A stretch of 64,000 nt of DNA from assembly GCF_024868665.1 (NCBI RefSeq), contig NC_079913.1:683544-747543 (forward strand). The letters are read 5' to 3'. This DNA is from Triplophysa rosa (taxonomy: Eukaryota > Chordata > Actinopteri > Cypriniformes > Nemacheilidae). Position numbers and translations under genes: made by a program. The notes below the pieces were generated by a model. That model was given only the letters and a program-made list of their open reading frames with translations, did no database searches and was not told the DNA's origin. Shown piece by piece: positions 13,481 to 25,290 of this stretch. The first letter of the stretch is position 1. Every line of letters starts with the position of its first letter.

Positions 13481-16400
13481 CATGCACGCAGCTGTTCTGA
13501 TGTAAATTCACACGAATGAATGAAATCCATTAGGTGGATGCTAAGCGAGTATGAATACATGTACAGTATATTTTGACTTTCCATAAGCGAGCTTTCCATA
13601 TGCAACAGCACGAATGCATGAGTGTTCCATTCATATTTATGGGAACGTGCACCTTTTTTTTTGGCTTTACCACTCTTGAACCATTTGATACACAGGGAGG
13701 AAACAGAGTTTCATTGAGTTTTGAGACACTTTTACAAGGTACAGTTTGAAAGGCTTTTGCTTATCTGGTGATTTTCAATACCCCCCTCTAAACACACACA
13801 CGCAAGTTAAATGAAGGTTGACCGGTGAAAGTAGCCACGGTCACTGAATCAGACATAGAAACACAACACCAGAAGATTGGGTGACGAGTATCTGTGCACT
13901 CGCAGAACGCAACACCCGTGTCGTGAGTATAATAGACCCGGGCAGTGTGTGTACACGACTTCTTTGTGATGTCATCATGAACATTTCACCAACAAACACT
14001 CACAGCGTGCTGTAAAATCATTCTCCTCGCTATCGAGATGCGATGTTTCTAACACCGCTTTTATTATTCCACCAGGAACAGTGACAGGTCCTAAAACTAT
14101 TACACGGAGATTATTATAGCAGATTACTCTCTCTCTCTCTCAGAGGCTGTTCGTCCTGAGTAAAGCTCTTTATGTGCTGTAATGTGCCTCTTTTCAGCTT
14201 TTACTGATCCCGCTGTGTAATGAGACTCTTGCTCGATCGCTGAATAATTCCACTTTGTTGTGAATTTTACCATCTCGCCCCTAACAAGGAACCCCAGGAG
14301 ATATGTTGCTTGGTTTTACATCTGGCGGTGCTTGGAATATCAATATGCGCGATAATAAAAATGACTCCGAGATAAAGTTACTCGGTGCCGTTTAATTTGG
14401 CTTGTTTAGACATATGAAATTTATGGTCTTTGAAGGAGTGCATTGTGGGAAACACAAAACAAGCACTGTTCCAGACACCTGCTGAGCTGAGACTCATTAT
14501 TCGTTCAGTGTTGTTTATCTAACAATTACATTTTCCAAAAAGCATAAAACTATACACCAATAGCTAGGTAGGTGATTATTAATGTCATTTTAACATTAAA
14601 TATAATCACGTTTTTAATAAATCATAATCAATAACTGCTCCGCCGTTGGCTGAATATTTTTACACAATTTGTCACAATGCATTTTGGGATTTCTAAAGTT
14701 CACAGTGCTGCCTTAGAAGTTGTCCAAAGCGTAATTATGGTGCAAATATAAACTGTAGTGACTAAATATAGCACAAAAAAGTGTTGTCTAAACAGGCAGC
14801 TCGGAAGGTTTTAGAACAAAGGTGATGCTTCATTGATATCAGACTTGAGAAATCCATGCAAGCTTTCTCCAGAAATGAATGATGCAGATATTAAAGGCCT
14901 GTCATGGAATCATGGGAATGAACAAAACTGAGCAAGAGTGCTATTGGCTGACAGCTGTCATATCTCACTTTATACCATGGTCTTTTTGAATACTCGATTC
15001 TTCGCGTCGGGTGGTTCTCGGCCTCCACGTCGTTAACGCACGGCTAGCTGTGGATTATCCCTTACATATTTAAAGGCTCCTCTGTCCTTCTCCTTTAAGC
15101 ACGGATGTTTGATTTCTTCACAGCGTGTGTGTGATGGCGAGCACCTGAGGGAAGCACACACCCCATAATATGTCAAAGACAATTACACAAATAAGCAGCA
15201 GATGCAAGATCAGACAGGCAAAGATCAGACTCTCAAACCAGCAAACTGAGGAAACACCAGAAGAGTTCGGTTCCAAAATGAACTCGTGCATTCCAATGAA
15301 TATCAATCAAACTGCCCAAATCACTTTGGTCGGCCTTTAAAAATCTCCATGTTTTCACATATCCAGATTGTGTTGGATGCTTACAGACATGGGGTTTGAT
15401 CAGGGCCAAAAACTGCTCAGACACAAAGAGACTTTATTTGCGGTGTATTTAAAATGTGAATACGTAAATCAATAAGTTAAATTCATTGTAAATTATTCTG
15501 TATAAAACTTGACATAAAAATGTGAATGTATTCAGGAAATTGAAGTGATTCTGAAACTTTGTCTTGAAAATTAGAAAAAAAAAGGCTAAACTAAAATAAC
15601 CCCTAATGAGAAACCCCAGGGAATATTTTGCTATTATGTCTAGCGGTGCCTGGAATTTTAATAAGCATAATAAAGAAAATGATTGCGAGATCAACTTCCT
15701 TCATGTCTTTAAATTTGGCTTGTTTTGACTCGACGTGTTGTGTTGACAAAGTTCTAAACACAACACAAGAGCTGAATAAAAATATACTTGTATTATTTTT
15801 CAATTGAAAACATTTGAATGCAAAACACAAACAATCTGAAATATGTTTAAGGAATCTGGTGAAAGTTTATGCAGCCTTTCATTAGGTGTAAACTCCTCAC
15901 CGGAGATCTACAATCACAGCATCAGATGTCTTCTGCTTCTCTCAACACACACACAGCTCTGCTATTAGTTTGTGAACTCACTGAACTGAACGCCTCTGTG
16001 TCATCCGTCTCTAGTGTAACTCAGTGCAAGATGCTTTTCAGGTGCGAGAGGTGGAAAATCACCAGCTTGACACCAGTTCCCAGGATCTCTCACTCGCTCT
16101 CTCTTTTTCCTGTCACCTCCTCCCGCCCTCGCTTCCTCTCGTCCTCTGAGTCTCTTTCTTTCTCTCGCTCGGTGGGAACGCGTGTTTTTGTTTGTTTTTC
16201 TCTAGGCAGGTTTTTCGGGTGTGCGGCTTGGGGTGAAAGGGTGCATGTCCGTACACGCTACTTAGTTTGTGTGTGTCTAACATCAATCGCAGGTCTGTTC
16301 TGATAGAGCCCCAATGCACATTCAGGGCCAAAATGAAGCTAAATGGAACCAATAAAACGCAAACAACTGAGATTTGTGTCTAGTAGAGCAAAAGAAACAA

Positions 16401-18476
16401 GCTCATTAACGAAAAAATACACGAGCATGGAGCTGTAAAATGAAAAATCATCTGGATATGGGTAAATTTGATGAGAAATGTTTGAGTTCATATTGAAAAA
16501 TTCTATAACTTTTGATTACAGTCAAATCTGAGCTCAGTTTATGGCATTGTTAAGATCTCTTCTAAAACTGTAACATAGATTTGTGAGATTTCTGGGGATC
16601 TCTCCCAAGAGAGATTTAAAGAGATTTACGCTAAATTAGGGAGAAATAATAGAGATATTAGAGATGTATCATGACTCAGTTCTTTAGGACACACAGCATC
16701 ATTTCCCCCGTGCTTTTTTTAACCTGTCAATGCAGCATACGTCTCTCTCGCTCTCTCTCTCTCTCTCTGTGTTTATGTGCGTGCCCGGGCAGGAGAAAGG
16801 ACACATTGGCAGTGCTGGTCAGTAGCAGTGGAAACTTCCTCTGTAAGCGAGGAGGGCATTTCACACAGCAGCCTTTCACCCTCTAAACACTCTATTCACT
16901 GTGTTACCAATCATCTTATCACCAGAACTGAATCCCCAAGACGCACAATTCGGGATCTCATTCATTCATGCCGCTATAACAAACAGTGTAGGATGTGTTC
17001 AACACTTCAAACAGAAATCTACAGAGCACAGGAATGGGATTATATACATAGAATGCCATCCGTGTTGATGCAACACTCGAATGACATCATCTACAACGGC
17101 GTGCACGCGGTCATTCGCGCTGTGTGGCCCCGCGACCGGAAAAGTTGCATCAGCTCGGAAAAGTTGATCCGGTCTCGTTACGTGTCCCGTGTTCAAGAGC
17201 AGATGCTGGCAGCCTCTCTCTCTCTTCCTCTCATTGACACCAGATCAATTTGACTGCGGCAGCACTAAATCAAGCCCGCCGCTTTAACAGATAGACAACA
17301 GATCTGTCAAGCGCGAGGAGACCGGACGCACAAGGACACCTTTATCGGGAGCGCGAACGCGGCATCCACAGTGGTATTAACTGTCTCGCAGTGCGGCATC
17401 CCGAGACTTGGCATCCCGTTCGGTGTTTACAGAGCAAACACAGACAGCTCAAAGTAGCGCAGTGCTCAGCTGGGCTCGCTGTCCGATCGCAACCGCAGCT
17501 CGGCGGGCATGAGTCATCGTCGCCACGGCAACGGCGCGAGCTGCCGGCGCAGTACAGCGCGAGCACAATAAGCATCAACTTTCCGTGCTGGAGCAGTTTT
17601 GCTTGAGTTTCCCGAGGGGTTGAGTTTCTGTGTAGACTTCAATGAAAGAAATGTAATGTTTTTCAAGGGCATGTTCGAAATAGCGCACTGCGCTCTTATT
17701 ATTTATGTAGTAGCCTATGCATTTTATCTAGGTTTTTCTTTATAACCGGATTAAGAAAATATGAAATGATAAGTTTCAGTTCAATGTTTAATTTATTCTA
17801 TTGATTTATTTAGGCCTATGGGTGGTAGCCATATATTAAACAGGATAACACAGCCATTGCGATGTAGCGCAGGACCACCTGATCACCGTGTTTTATTGCG
17901 TAATGACGTCTGGTTGGCGTTAAATGACTTCCTACACAGTGCATTTTGTTTTTGCATTTAAATGATAAATATATTTCTTAAATAATGTCATTTAAAATAG
18001 ATGATATAATCAAAAGCAGTTCAGTCAACACTGCCTAATCAAATCAGAGCATTTCACCCGGTCCCCGTCTGCTCGTTTTATTGCAGATTTCAGAATCGGA
18101 TTTATTCTTCGAGTTAAACTTCAGCCCTTTGAGTGTGCTAATCTCACACTGTCTGAGTTTATATAAATGGATTATAAATCTCAGCACGGGGACAGATGGA
18201 ATGAAGTAGAAGAAAGAAAAGGGGGGAGGACTGACGTTCTTCATCTTTCGTTCAGGAGAGCAGGCGTCCGAGGTCATCGCGGTCACAGGGTCAACTCATA
18301 ACCTGCCTTACGCCCGAGAATGACAATGAGTGTGATGGTAGCGCTCTCACACACAAGGCAGGGCTTTGATTTTTTTATATTTATGCTTTTCCCTCGGGTG
18401 CTGTTTGCGTTTGGTATTAACAGCATTTTGAAGCCTATTTCAGGAGTGTCAGCTAGAGATAAATGTCTTGAGCGTA

Positions 18477-18534
<58 letters not shown>

Positions 18535-20461
18535 GCAAACACACACATCATCATACTCCATGCTTTGTTGGAACATATTGCCTAATACCAGGGGCTGCTG
18601 CCAGCTGTGCTTTTCAGTGCATGTTTATCTAATCAAATATAGCAACAGCACAACGTATTTAAAAGCGTATTGTGAAACAAATGTAATCACACATTTAATT
18701 TCTCACTGTGTGTGTGTTGCCATTCGTGCCATTGAACAGAAATGCAGCTTTTTTTCTTTCTTGCAATCTTCTGTGTGTGTATCTCCTCATAAGTAAAAGG
18801 AGCTTAATAAAATTAAAAATAAGGTAAAAATGCAGAAAGGTTTAAGTGTTAATGGGCAAGGTTAGGGGACAAACATATCATTTTAAAAAGATGGGGAAAG
18901 GCTCTGGTATGATTTGAAAAAAATGTTTACGCGTTTCTTTGAGGTGTATTATGCATGCGGATGGATTCCAGCTCTGTAATTGCAGAGGAGGGAAGGTTGC
19001 CGAGCGTTTGGGAATATGTTTGCTCTGGGCATCCGCTGACCGAGCACCATGTGAACGTGTATTGTCGTCTGCCAGCGTGAGCTACCGAAGGAGAGAAACA
19101 TATTAAGACCGGTGGAGACCAAGAGGAAAAAGTGTGTATGCTGGAAGGCAACTCACTAGAGAACTAGCTTGACCACCTTAAGCTGTCACGTACAACTAGT
19201 AGATTTATTTTGATGGTCCGAGATGTTCTGATTGCATTAGATAATGACCAGCTACAACATGGACCAAAAGATACCGGCAGTGGTCTTTTAGTGCTAGAGA
19301 AAAGGACCCATCAAATCTTAATTTACCCCACATTCACCCTTTTACCGCTATTCCCCTCCATTTCCACCCCTCATGACCTCATTTCCCCTCTCTTTACCCC
19401 TGTATAATAGAGTGGAGAGCCGATATCAGCTCAAGCTTGTATCTTAAACTTTTCTATTACCCAAGTCCTGATGTGTTTGCAGGCCCTGGAATGGACGCTA
19501 TATCATTAGCTATATACGTATGCTTCCCAGAAATGCTCTCGGTGTTTTGAAATGACTCCGCCAACTACAAACACTCTGCTGATGAGAGCTGTGTGTACGG
19601 CGACGGTCATTTTAATAAGATACAGAGCGCGAGAGATTATTAAATTAAGATCATGACTAATTCTTTTCAATGGACGAAATGGAGAACCGCTGCTTGATGC
19701 ACCCAAAAATGAAAATCTGCAGAACTATTACAAAATCTAATGAGATGATACAGATTACCGTTCACGTTAAATGATAAATGTTAATAAAATAAACGTTTAT
19801 AGATTCATAAAGGTGTAAATAATAGATTGTGTCTTCCTCAGAGTTAATTTTGTTTTCAGTTTTATTGTAGTTTTATCAATATTTTGAATTATATTTTATT
19901 ATTATATTTCATGTTAATTTTAGTTTATTCTTTAGTAATTTTTATTTTTTTATGTTGCTATATAAGATTAATTTTGTTTTTATTTTAGTTTAGTTTTTGT
20001 CTATTTTTAGTTAATAAATTTAGTGACCTAACTTTATGTCAGGTTATTTTATTGTAGTTTTTCCAAAAAAATCTTCAGGCCAATTTTGATTTGATTTCTA
20101 TAAACAGAAATGGTCCTTGGTCAGTTCATAGGCCTACTGTCCCCAATCTCTTTCACTCTGTATGGAAAAACATGCTTCCAGATGTCTCCTATTGTGTTCC
20201 ACAAAAGAACATCGTATCAGTTTGTAACATGAGGTAGAGTAAATAATTGTTCTTATTTAAACGATTCCTTTAAGAATACTCGTCTTCACTGAGTAAGCTC
20301 ATGTTCTGTATCTGCTGAGACATGGTTTGGATTTCTTATCAAATCATCTGCTGTGAGGGTGACATATGGCGCTTTATACTAAGAATTTAATAAACTGTCA
20401 GTACAGATACTGGCTGCAAACCCCTGGGAAAATTCCACTGAAACAGAGCGAGAGTGGGTGT

Positions 20462-20497
<36 letters not shown>

Positions 20498-23400
20498 GGG
20501 TGTGGGTTTGAATAATGATTTTGGAGCAGTGTATGTGCGCTTCATTCTTTTTGAACATTAGATTGCATCCAGCATGCACGAACTTGAAACGCAGTCAAAC
20601 CTGTCGAGTTAGAAAACAAAAGTCAATAAACTCGAACTTGAAATTAAATTTAAGGTATGACCTTCACCGCACAAACATCAATATTGCTCGTTTTATAAAA
20701 ATGCCAACGTTCTATTCCTATTCTAGTCTATGAGCTGAAAACCTCTTGAAGAGATTCGTCTGCATAAATTCACCACTGACCTGTAAGGCTGACCTTTCAC
20801 TTTCGGCCTCTATTGAGAAGACTGACGCAAGGGTCGACACAACACGGCCAAATTCCCTTCAGGCAGTTAGCAGAACTTTCACAAGTCTGGGGTTTGTTTG
20901 ATGTGGCGAGATGCTGCTTTTGTTATGGAGTGTCGGGAGTTTAGGCTTTTAAAATCGCTCTTAAATGTGACAACAATACAAAGCACAGCTTCCAAAACGC
21001 CCTCGTTCGCAGACACCCACTCCATAAACACGGTTTCACAGGGACGAGTGTTACGGTATACTGGTGAAAAATAGATGCGGTTGACTTTCACTGTTGCACC
21101 AGAAAAAATATACCAGCTAACGCTAAATTTAGGCGCTACACACAATAGTGTGTGTGTGTGAAGCGCACTGAATTCAACATGCAATGTATTCTGATGGAGT
21201 TTGATGTTCGACGCCAAGATAACAACATGCTATTATACTAAGCATACAACTACAATTAAAACCAACTACAATTATTAATTGGTATTTTACAAAAACAATA
21301 AGCATCACAATCACTCTCTCTCCGCCATCTTGGACAAATTTTTCTACCAAGCATAAAACAATACCGCATAACAGTGTGGCCAAAATGATCACAATCACGG
21401 GATTTTATAACTATTTTACAACGTGGCCAATTTGTATGAATGGGCGTCGTACAAAAAATGTAAGATTATAAGATAAAAACAATGCTGAAGCCCCTCCCCC
21501 TTACATCACTGGCAATACGATTCATACGAATGAGCCACCTCGTAAAATAAGTACGAATTCCCGTGAGATTGTGTTGGGTGAATTTGCAAGCGTTTCTCAA
21601 CCAGGGGGTCTCAAGATGACTTATAATTGTTTAAAGTGTCACGAAACCTCCCCTTTCAGCTACATTCTACCTCACTGTCGTTTTTGAAAATGCAATTAAA
21701 ATGGGCTTGAACGCTGTGAGAAGAGCCGTTAAAAACCAGCGAAGGTTCCGGCATGGGAGACAGGCGCTCCAATCACAAGGCGCTGTCATGAATAATTAGG
21801 AGATATGTCTTCTCATTGGTCAAGAAAACACAGTCTCATGAATAATAATGAGACACCGACGCGTCATCGATGTACTATAGTACATCGCCACGTCACATCC
21901 TTTGACGTTGGCCAGATGAGGATTTTAAACCCGGAAGGCAAAAATAGCACAAAAAAGCTAGAAATGAACTAGCTCTCTCTACTGTAATAACTTACAGTTG
22001 CTAACATTGTTTTCTATGATGTGCAACACAACCAACTTTGTTTACATCTAAATAAATGTTGTTTAGTGTTTCGTGGCTCTTTCAAGTCAAAGCATCGAAG
22101 ACTCAAGCATTAAAAGTTATTTCATAGTTTGGTTATATTCGTAAAGAATACATCTTTTTATTAAATGCCAAGCTCTAGATTATTTTATTGGGTCTTCACA
22201 TTTTGTGGTGGAAAAAAGGTTTGCATGGAGCACTATGATGCCTCAAAGTGCTATGTAGTCAGGTTCACTACCCTATGACTTAAGAAGTGTGTTCAACGAG
22301 AAAAGCAAAGGTGCTCAATCCTCCAGCTCAACCATCCTGCAAAATTCATTTCCAACTTTGATCAAACACACAGAAGCAGATAATCAAAGTCTTCAGGTTT
22401 ATTTGAAGTGTACAGTTAGCTGTCTTAGCAAGGCTGCGACTGAATTGTTCTGGAGGGGAGATGTCCAGGGGTTGAGCTGAACGCTCCCGCTGTTGAGGAT
22501 GTCTTTCAGACCTTTCAGATATTGACAGGACTCGTGTGGAGAAGCCTCTGTATGGCAGCGTGCTGATCTCGAGTCTATACGAGGCTTTAGCTAATGGCGG
22601 TACCACGTGTGTCTGTGGTTATTGAAGAATGTGGTCGTGGAGCTCTTGTGTCTTGAACCAATGCTTCACACAACAGTGTTAGGGAGAGAAGAAAGAGAAA
22701 ACACATTTCATGACTCTTTCTCTGATCTCATTTACGATTTTAAGATCTTTTAAGATCTTATTACAAGTGAATTGCGCTCAAGTGTTCTTGGGAGAAATGC
22801 TGTGTCATTATTTTGCACTAATATAAGTACGATGTTAGAAAATGAAACACTCCAACCTAAAAATCAGATCGCAGCAGACACACAATAAATCTTTTCCTGT
22901 AAGGTTTTGTTGTTAAAATAACTTCTCAATCCTTTCTTCCCCAGGCCGAGTTCTCCGCGGCGGCGGTGTTGCATCAGGCCCGGCGAGATCAGGTAGCGGA
23001 CACATGTCGTGCCCACAGCGCGTCCAGTCGCAAGAGACGCGTCCTGACCCCCAACGACCTCAAACACCTGGTGGTGGACGAGGAGCACGAGCTCATCTAC
23101 TGCTATGTGCCCAAAGTGGCCTGCACCAACTGGAAGAGGGTCATGATGGTGCTGAGCGGCCGGGGGAAGTACAGTGACCCGATGGAGATTCCGTCCAACG
23201 AGGCCCACGTCCCCTCCAACCTCAAGACCCTCAACCAGTACAGCATCCCCGACATCAACCACCGCCTCAAGAGCTACATCAAGTTCCTCTTCGTGCGCGA
23301 GCCCTTCGAGAGGTTGGTGTCCGCTTACCGCAACAAGTTCACGCTGCGCTACAACACCTCCTTCCACAAGCGCTACGGGACGAAGATCGTGAGGCGCTAC

Positions 23401-23799
23401 CGTAAGAACGCCACGGCCGAGGCGCTGCAGAGCGGCACCGACGTCAAGTTCCAAGAATTCGCAGACTACCTGGTGGACCCGGCGACGCAAAGAGAAGCTC
23501 CGCTGAACGAACACTGGCAGACGGTTTACTCGCTCTGCCACCCCTGCCACATCCACTACGACCTGGTGGGCAAATACGAGACTCTGGAAGAAGACGCCAA
23601 CTACGTGTTGAAGCTGGCGGGGGTGGGCGACTCGTTGCGCTTCCCGACGTACGCCAAATCCACCCGCACCACCGACCAAATGGCAGCGACGTTTTTCAAC
23701 AACATCAGTTTGCAGCAGCAGGGTCAACTTTACCAACTTTACAAACTGGACTTTCTAATGTTCAACTACTCCACTCCCAGCTACCTGAAACTGCAATAA
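12606..23799 (+). CDS. chst11: Carbohydrate sulfotransferase 11 (chondroitin 4-O-sulfotransferase 1), 5'-partial
   Basis: This Golgi type II membrane enzyme moves sulfate from PAPS to O-4 of GalNAc in chondroitin and dermatan chains. Two coding exons are visible (12606-12691 and 22945-23799). They join in phase and give about 313 residues, against 352 in human CHST11. The missing 38-39 residues (cytoplasmic tail and membrane anchor) must come from an exon left of the window. Seen directly: MRRNPF and GCCRKGSR stem motifs, the 5'-phosphosulfate loop [10 protein letters not shown], the 3'-phosphate motif [15 protein letters not shown], and the C-terminus [11 protein letters not shown]. Potential N-glycosylation sites are NTS, NAT, NIS and NYS. 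CHST12 and CHST13 are less likely because the stem exon matches CHST11 closely. No frameshift or stop interrupts it. Confidence 0.97.
13385..13490. repeat. Long compound CA microsatellite
   Basis: About 105 bp of CA with interspersed CG steps (CACACGCGCACACG). Alternating purine-pyrimidine, so Z-DNA-prone. Confidence 0.95.
14278..15730. repeat. Diverged direct duplicate of a 130-bp non-coding element
   Basis: Copies at 14278-14410 and 15599-15730 share CCCTAA, ACCCCAG, GCGGTGCNTGGAAT, ATAATAAA, AATGA, CGAGAT and TTTGGCTTGTTT in order. Roughly three-quarters identical by eye, with small gaps. Confidence 0.65.
15261..15316. mobile_element. Half copy of the AAGAGTTTGGTTC MITE
   Basis: AAGAGTTCGGTTCCAAAATG is followed by GTGCATTCCAATGAATATCA, matching the left half of the other copies. 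No right arm. Confidence 0.65.
17090..17620. promoter_or_regulatory. CpG-rich intronic block with RFX X-box and AP-1 site
   Basis: GC- and CpG-rich relative to its flanks. A perfect X-box GTCGCCACGGCAAC lies at 17519-17532 and TGAGTCA at 17510-17516. It could be an alternative chst11 promoter, a non-coding RNA promoter or an enhancer; the sequence alone cannot decide. Confidence 0.4.
18476..18546. repeat. CA microsatellite
   Basis: About 70 bp of (AC)n with a few G interruptions. Confidence 0.95.
20461..20494. repeat. GA microsatellite
   Basis: Uninterrupted (GA)n of about 15 units. Confidence 0.95.
21420..21590. repeat. Fish repeat with TACGAATGAGCCACCTCGTA motif
   Basis: GTGGCCAATTTGTATGAATG near one end and CATACGAATGAGCCACCTCG, GTACGAATTCCCG near the other are imperfect inverse matches, suggesting a short inverted-repeat element. 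Confidence 0.5.
22945..23799 (+). CDS. chst11: chst11 last coding exon (sulfotransferase domain)
   Basis: The exon begins after a ccccag acceptor with [11 protein letters not shown] and runs 284 codons to TAA, so it holds the whole catalytic domain. The PAPS-binding motifs [10 protein letters not shown] and [15 protein letters not shown] and the [17 protein letters not shown] block are intact. It is strikingly GC-rich with GC-ending codons compared with its AT-rich surroundings. This bias also produces a long open antisense frame that I do not regard as a gene. Confidence 0.98.
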   Translation, partial: AEFSAAAVLHQARRDQVADTCRAHSASSRKRRVLTPNDLKHLVVDEEHELIYCYVPKVACTNWKRVMMVLSGRGKYSDPMEIPSNEAHVPSNLKTLNQYSIPDINHRLKSYIKFLFVREPFERLVSAYRNKFTLRYNTSFHKRYGTKIVRRYRKNATAEALQSGTDVKFQEFADYLVDPATQREAPLNEHWQTVYSLCHPCHIHYDLVGKYETLEEDANYVLKLAGVGDSLRFPTYAKSTRTTDQMAATFFNNISLQQQGQLYQLYKLDFLMFNYSTPSYLKLQ

Positions 23800-25290
23800 A
23801 CACGAACACGGTTGCGCGCACATGCTCGGAGCTCTGGACGCATTCGAGCAATGGGAGAAAGACAGTGGCAGTCTCCACACAGGCGGGGGATCGACCAAAC
23901 ACGAAATGTAAAATTGTATTTAAATCCGCATGGACGGTGGCTTTATTTCGAGAAAATCAAGGAGCTGTCGGTCAACTGCGAATAAGGGACAAGTGTGAAG
24001 TATTATTTGCAGGTTTCTTGGGAGACTGAGGTCTTATGAAGTCCTATATTCTGAAACGTTTGTCCATTGAATTGTAAAACAGTACAAGCTCCTATTCCCA
24101 ACCATCAAAAGCAATACGACAGATTCCGAGCCACACCTGCTCGACCGGTTCGTCTATTAATATACTCGACCAGCCACCCTTACTATTGAAGTTTAACAGA
24201 AAGGAGCGCCTCGAGAACGTACGCCGTAATATATAATCAAACTTCCCACTTTTAATTTAGTGTTCCCTTTGGAAGTTCCCTCCACACTTCACTCCCGTTT
24301 TTAAGATGGCCTTTGTATGTGTGTATTTATACTGTGCATATTTAAAGCAAGGCTTTGTATGCACACTAAAATAACAACGACAAAAAGGCACTGAATCGTG
24401 CCTTGCTGGAGGGGCGTGCCCAAATGTGATTGACAGGCAGCGGCTCACCCCACCGGGCGGGAGGTCGCACGGGTTGAAGCTTGGCCCTCCTCCCTCTGTC
24501 GATTCTCAGTAAATCTAAGGTGTACGGTTGTTTTGTTTTGTTCATGTTCGTTGTCTTACGAGAAAGTGGCTGCGAGCAGCACAATGTAATATTATTTGAA
24601 TGATTGTGTGTGAAATAGAGATTTAATATTTTGTTTGCAGGGACGGAAAGCAGCTTAGAGGTAGAGATTTTATACGATTTCATTTTCACATTTTTTTCCG
24701 CCTCTCATGCAAAGTCAAGTTGTTTTGTGAGGGGTGTACGAAAACGGGCCGGACTTGGTTTTCTGAGCCGAAAATAATAGAGAAATGTGTTCCTTTCTTT
24801 GGATGATTGATTATGTACAATATATTTCTCAGTCTGAGTAGTTCAAAGGAACATTCTTTAATGTCGTTCTACTATTTTTTTATTTGCTTTGACGTTGCAT
24901 TTAAATGATTAAATGCCTTATTTATATATGTGATCGCCATTAGCAGAATGTCCAAGTTCTTGTCTGCCTTTGTCCCTCAGAGGTGGTCCAGGGTAACAGC
25001 TGAAGGTTTTTGACATCTCTCTCTCTCTCTCTCTCTCTCTCGCTTTTAAAAAGTAAATCCATGGTTTTTTTGGCCTCAGTAAGTGAGTGCTGATTAACTG
25101 CATTTTAGGCCTTGTAGATCAGGGTCGGTTTAAAAGACCACACAAACACACATGCACTTTAAAACCCCGTGGCAGCCCCTTTGAAGTCAAACGTGGCAAA
25201 ACGCTGGGGAGAAGGAAAAAACCCTCGGTAAAAACCAGACTCTCGCTCTATTCCTCCCGTTCTTTGCTCATTGCTTTTAAAATAAAATTG
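23800..25290 (+). other. chst11: Probable chst11 3' untranslated region
   Basis: The sequence after the stop lacks plausible coding frames and becomes AT-rich. The best canonical signal, AATAAA, is at 25281-25286; an ATTAAA lies at about 24908. A (TC)n run lies at 25015-25041. The end is inferred; mammalian CHST11 also has a 3' UTR of several kilobases. Confidence 0.5.
25015..25041. repeat. TC microsatellite in probable chst11 3' UTR
   Basis: Thirteen TC units. Confidence 0.95.

Larger units (their letters stand above)
12692..22944 (+). other. chst11: chst11 intron 2
   Basis: 10.3 kb, GT-AG. It contains a long CA tract, a duplicated diverged element, a CpG-rich block at 17090-17620, T-rich sequence at 19840-20060, and fish repeats around 21420-21990. 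No coding content is supported. Confidence 0.85.

Noticed and set aside
13200..13611. Open frames through the CA repeat encoding HTHT or VCVC runs
   Set aside because: Translated microsatellite; the same applies to the frames at 18283-18796 and 25922-26242.
22864..23736. 290-codon open frame on the minus strand
   Set aside because: It is the antisense shadow of the GC-rich chst11 last exon. Its product is low-complexity (V/H/R-rich) and matches no family I know.
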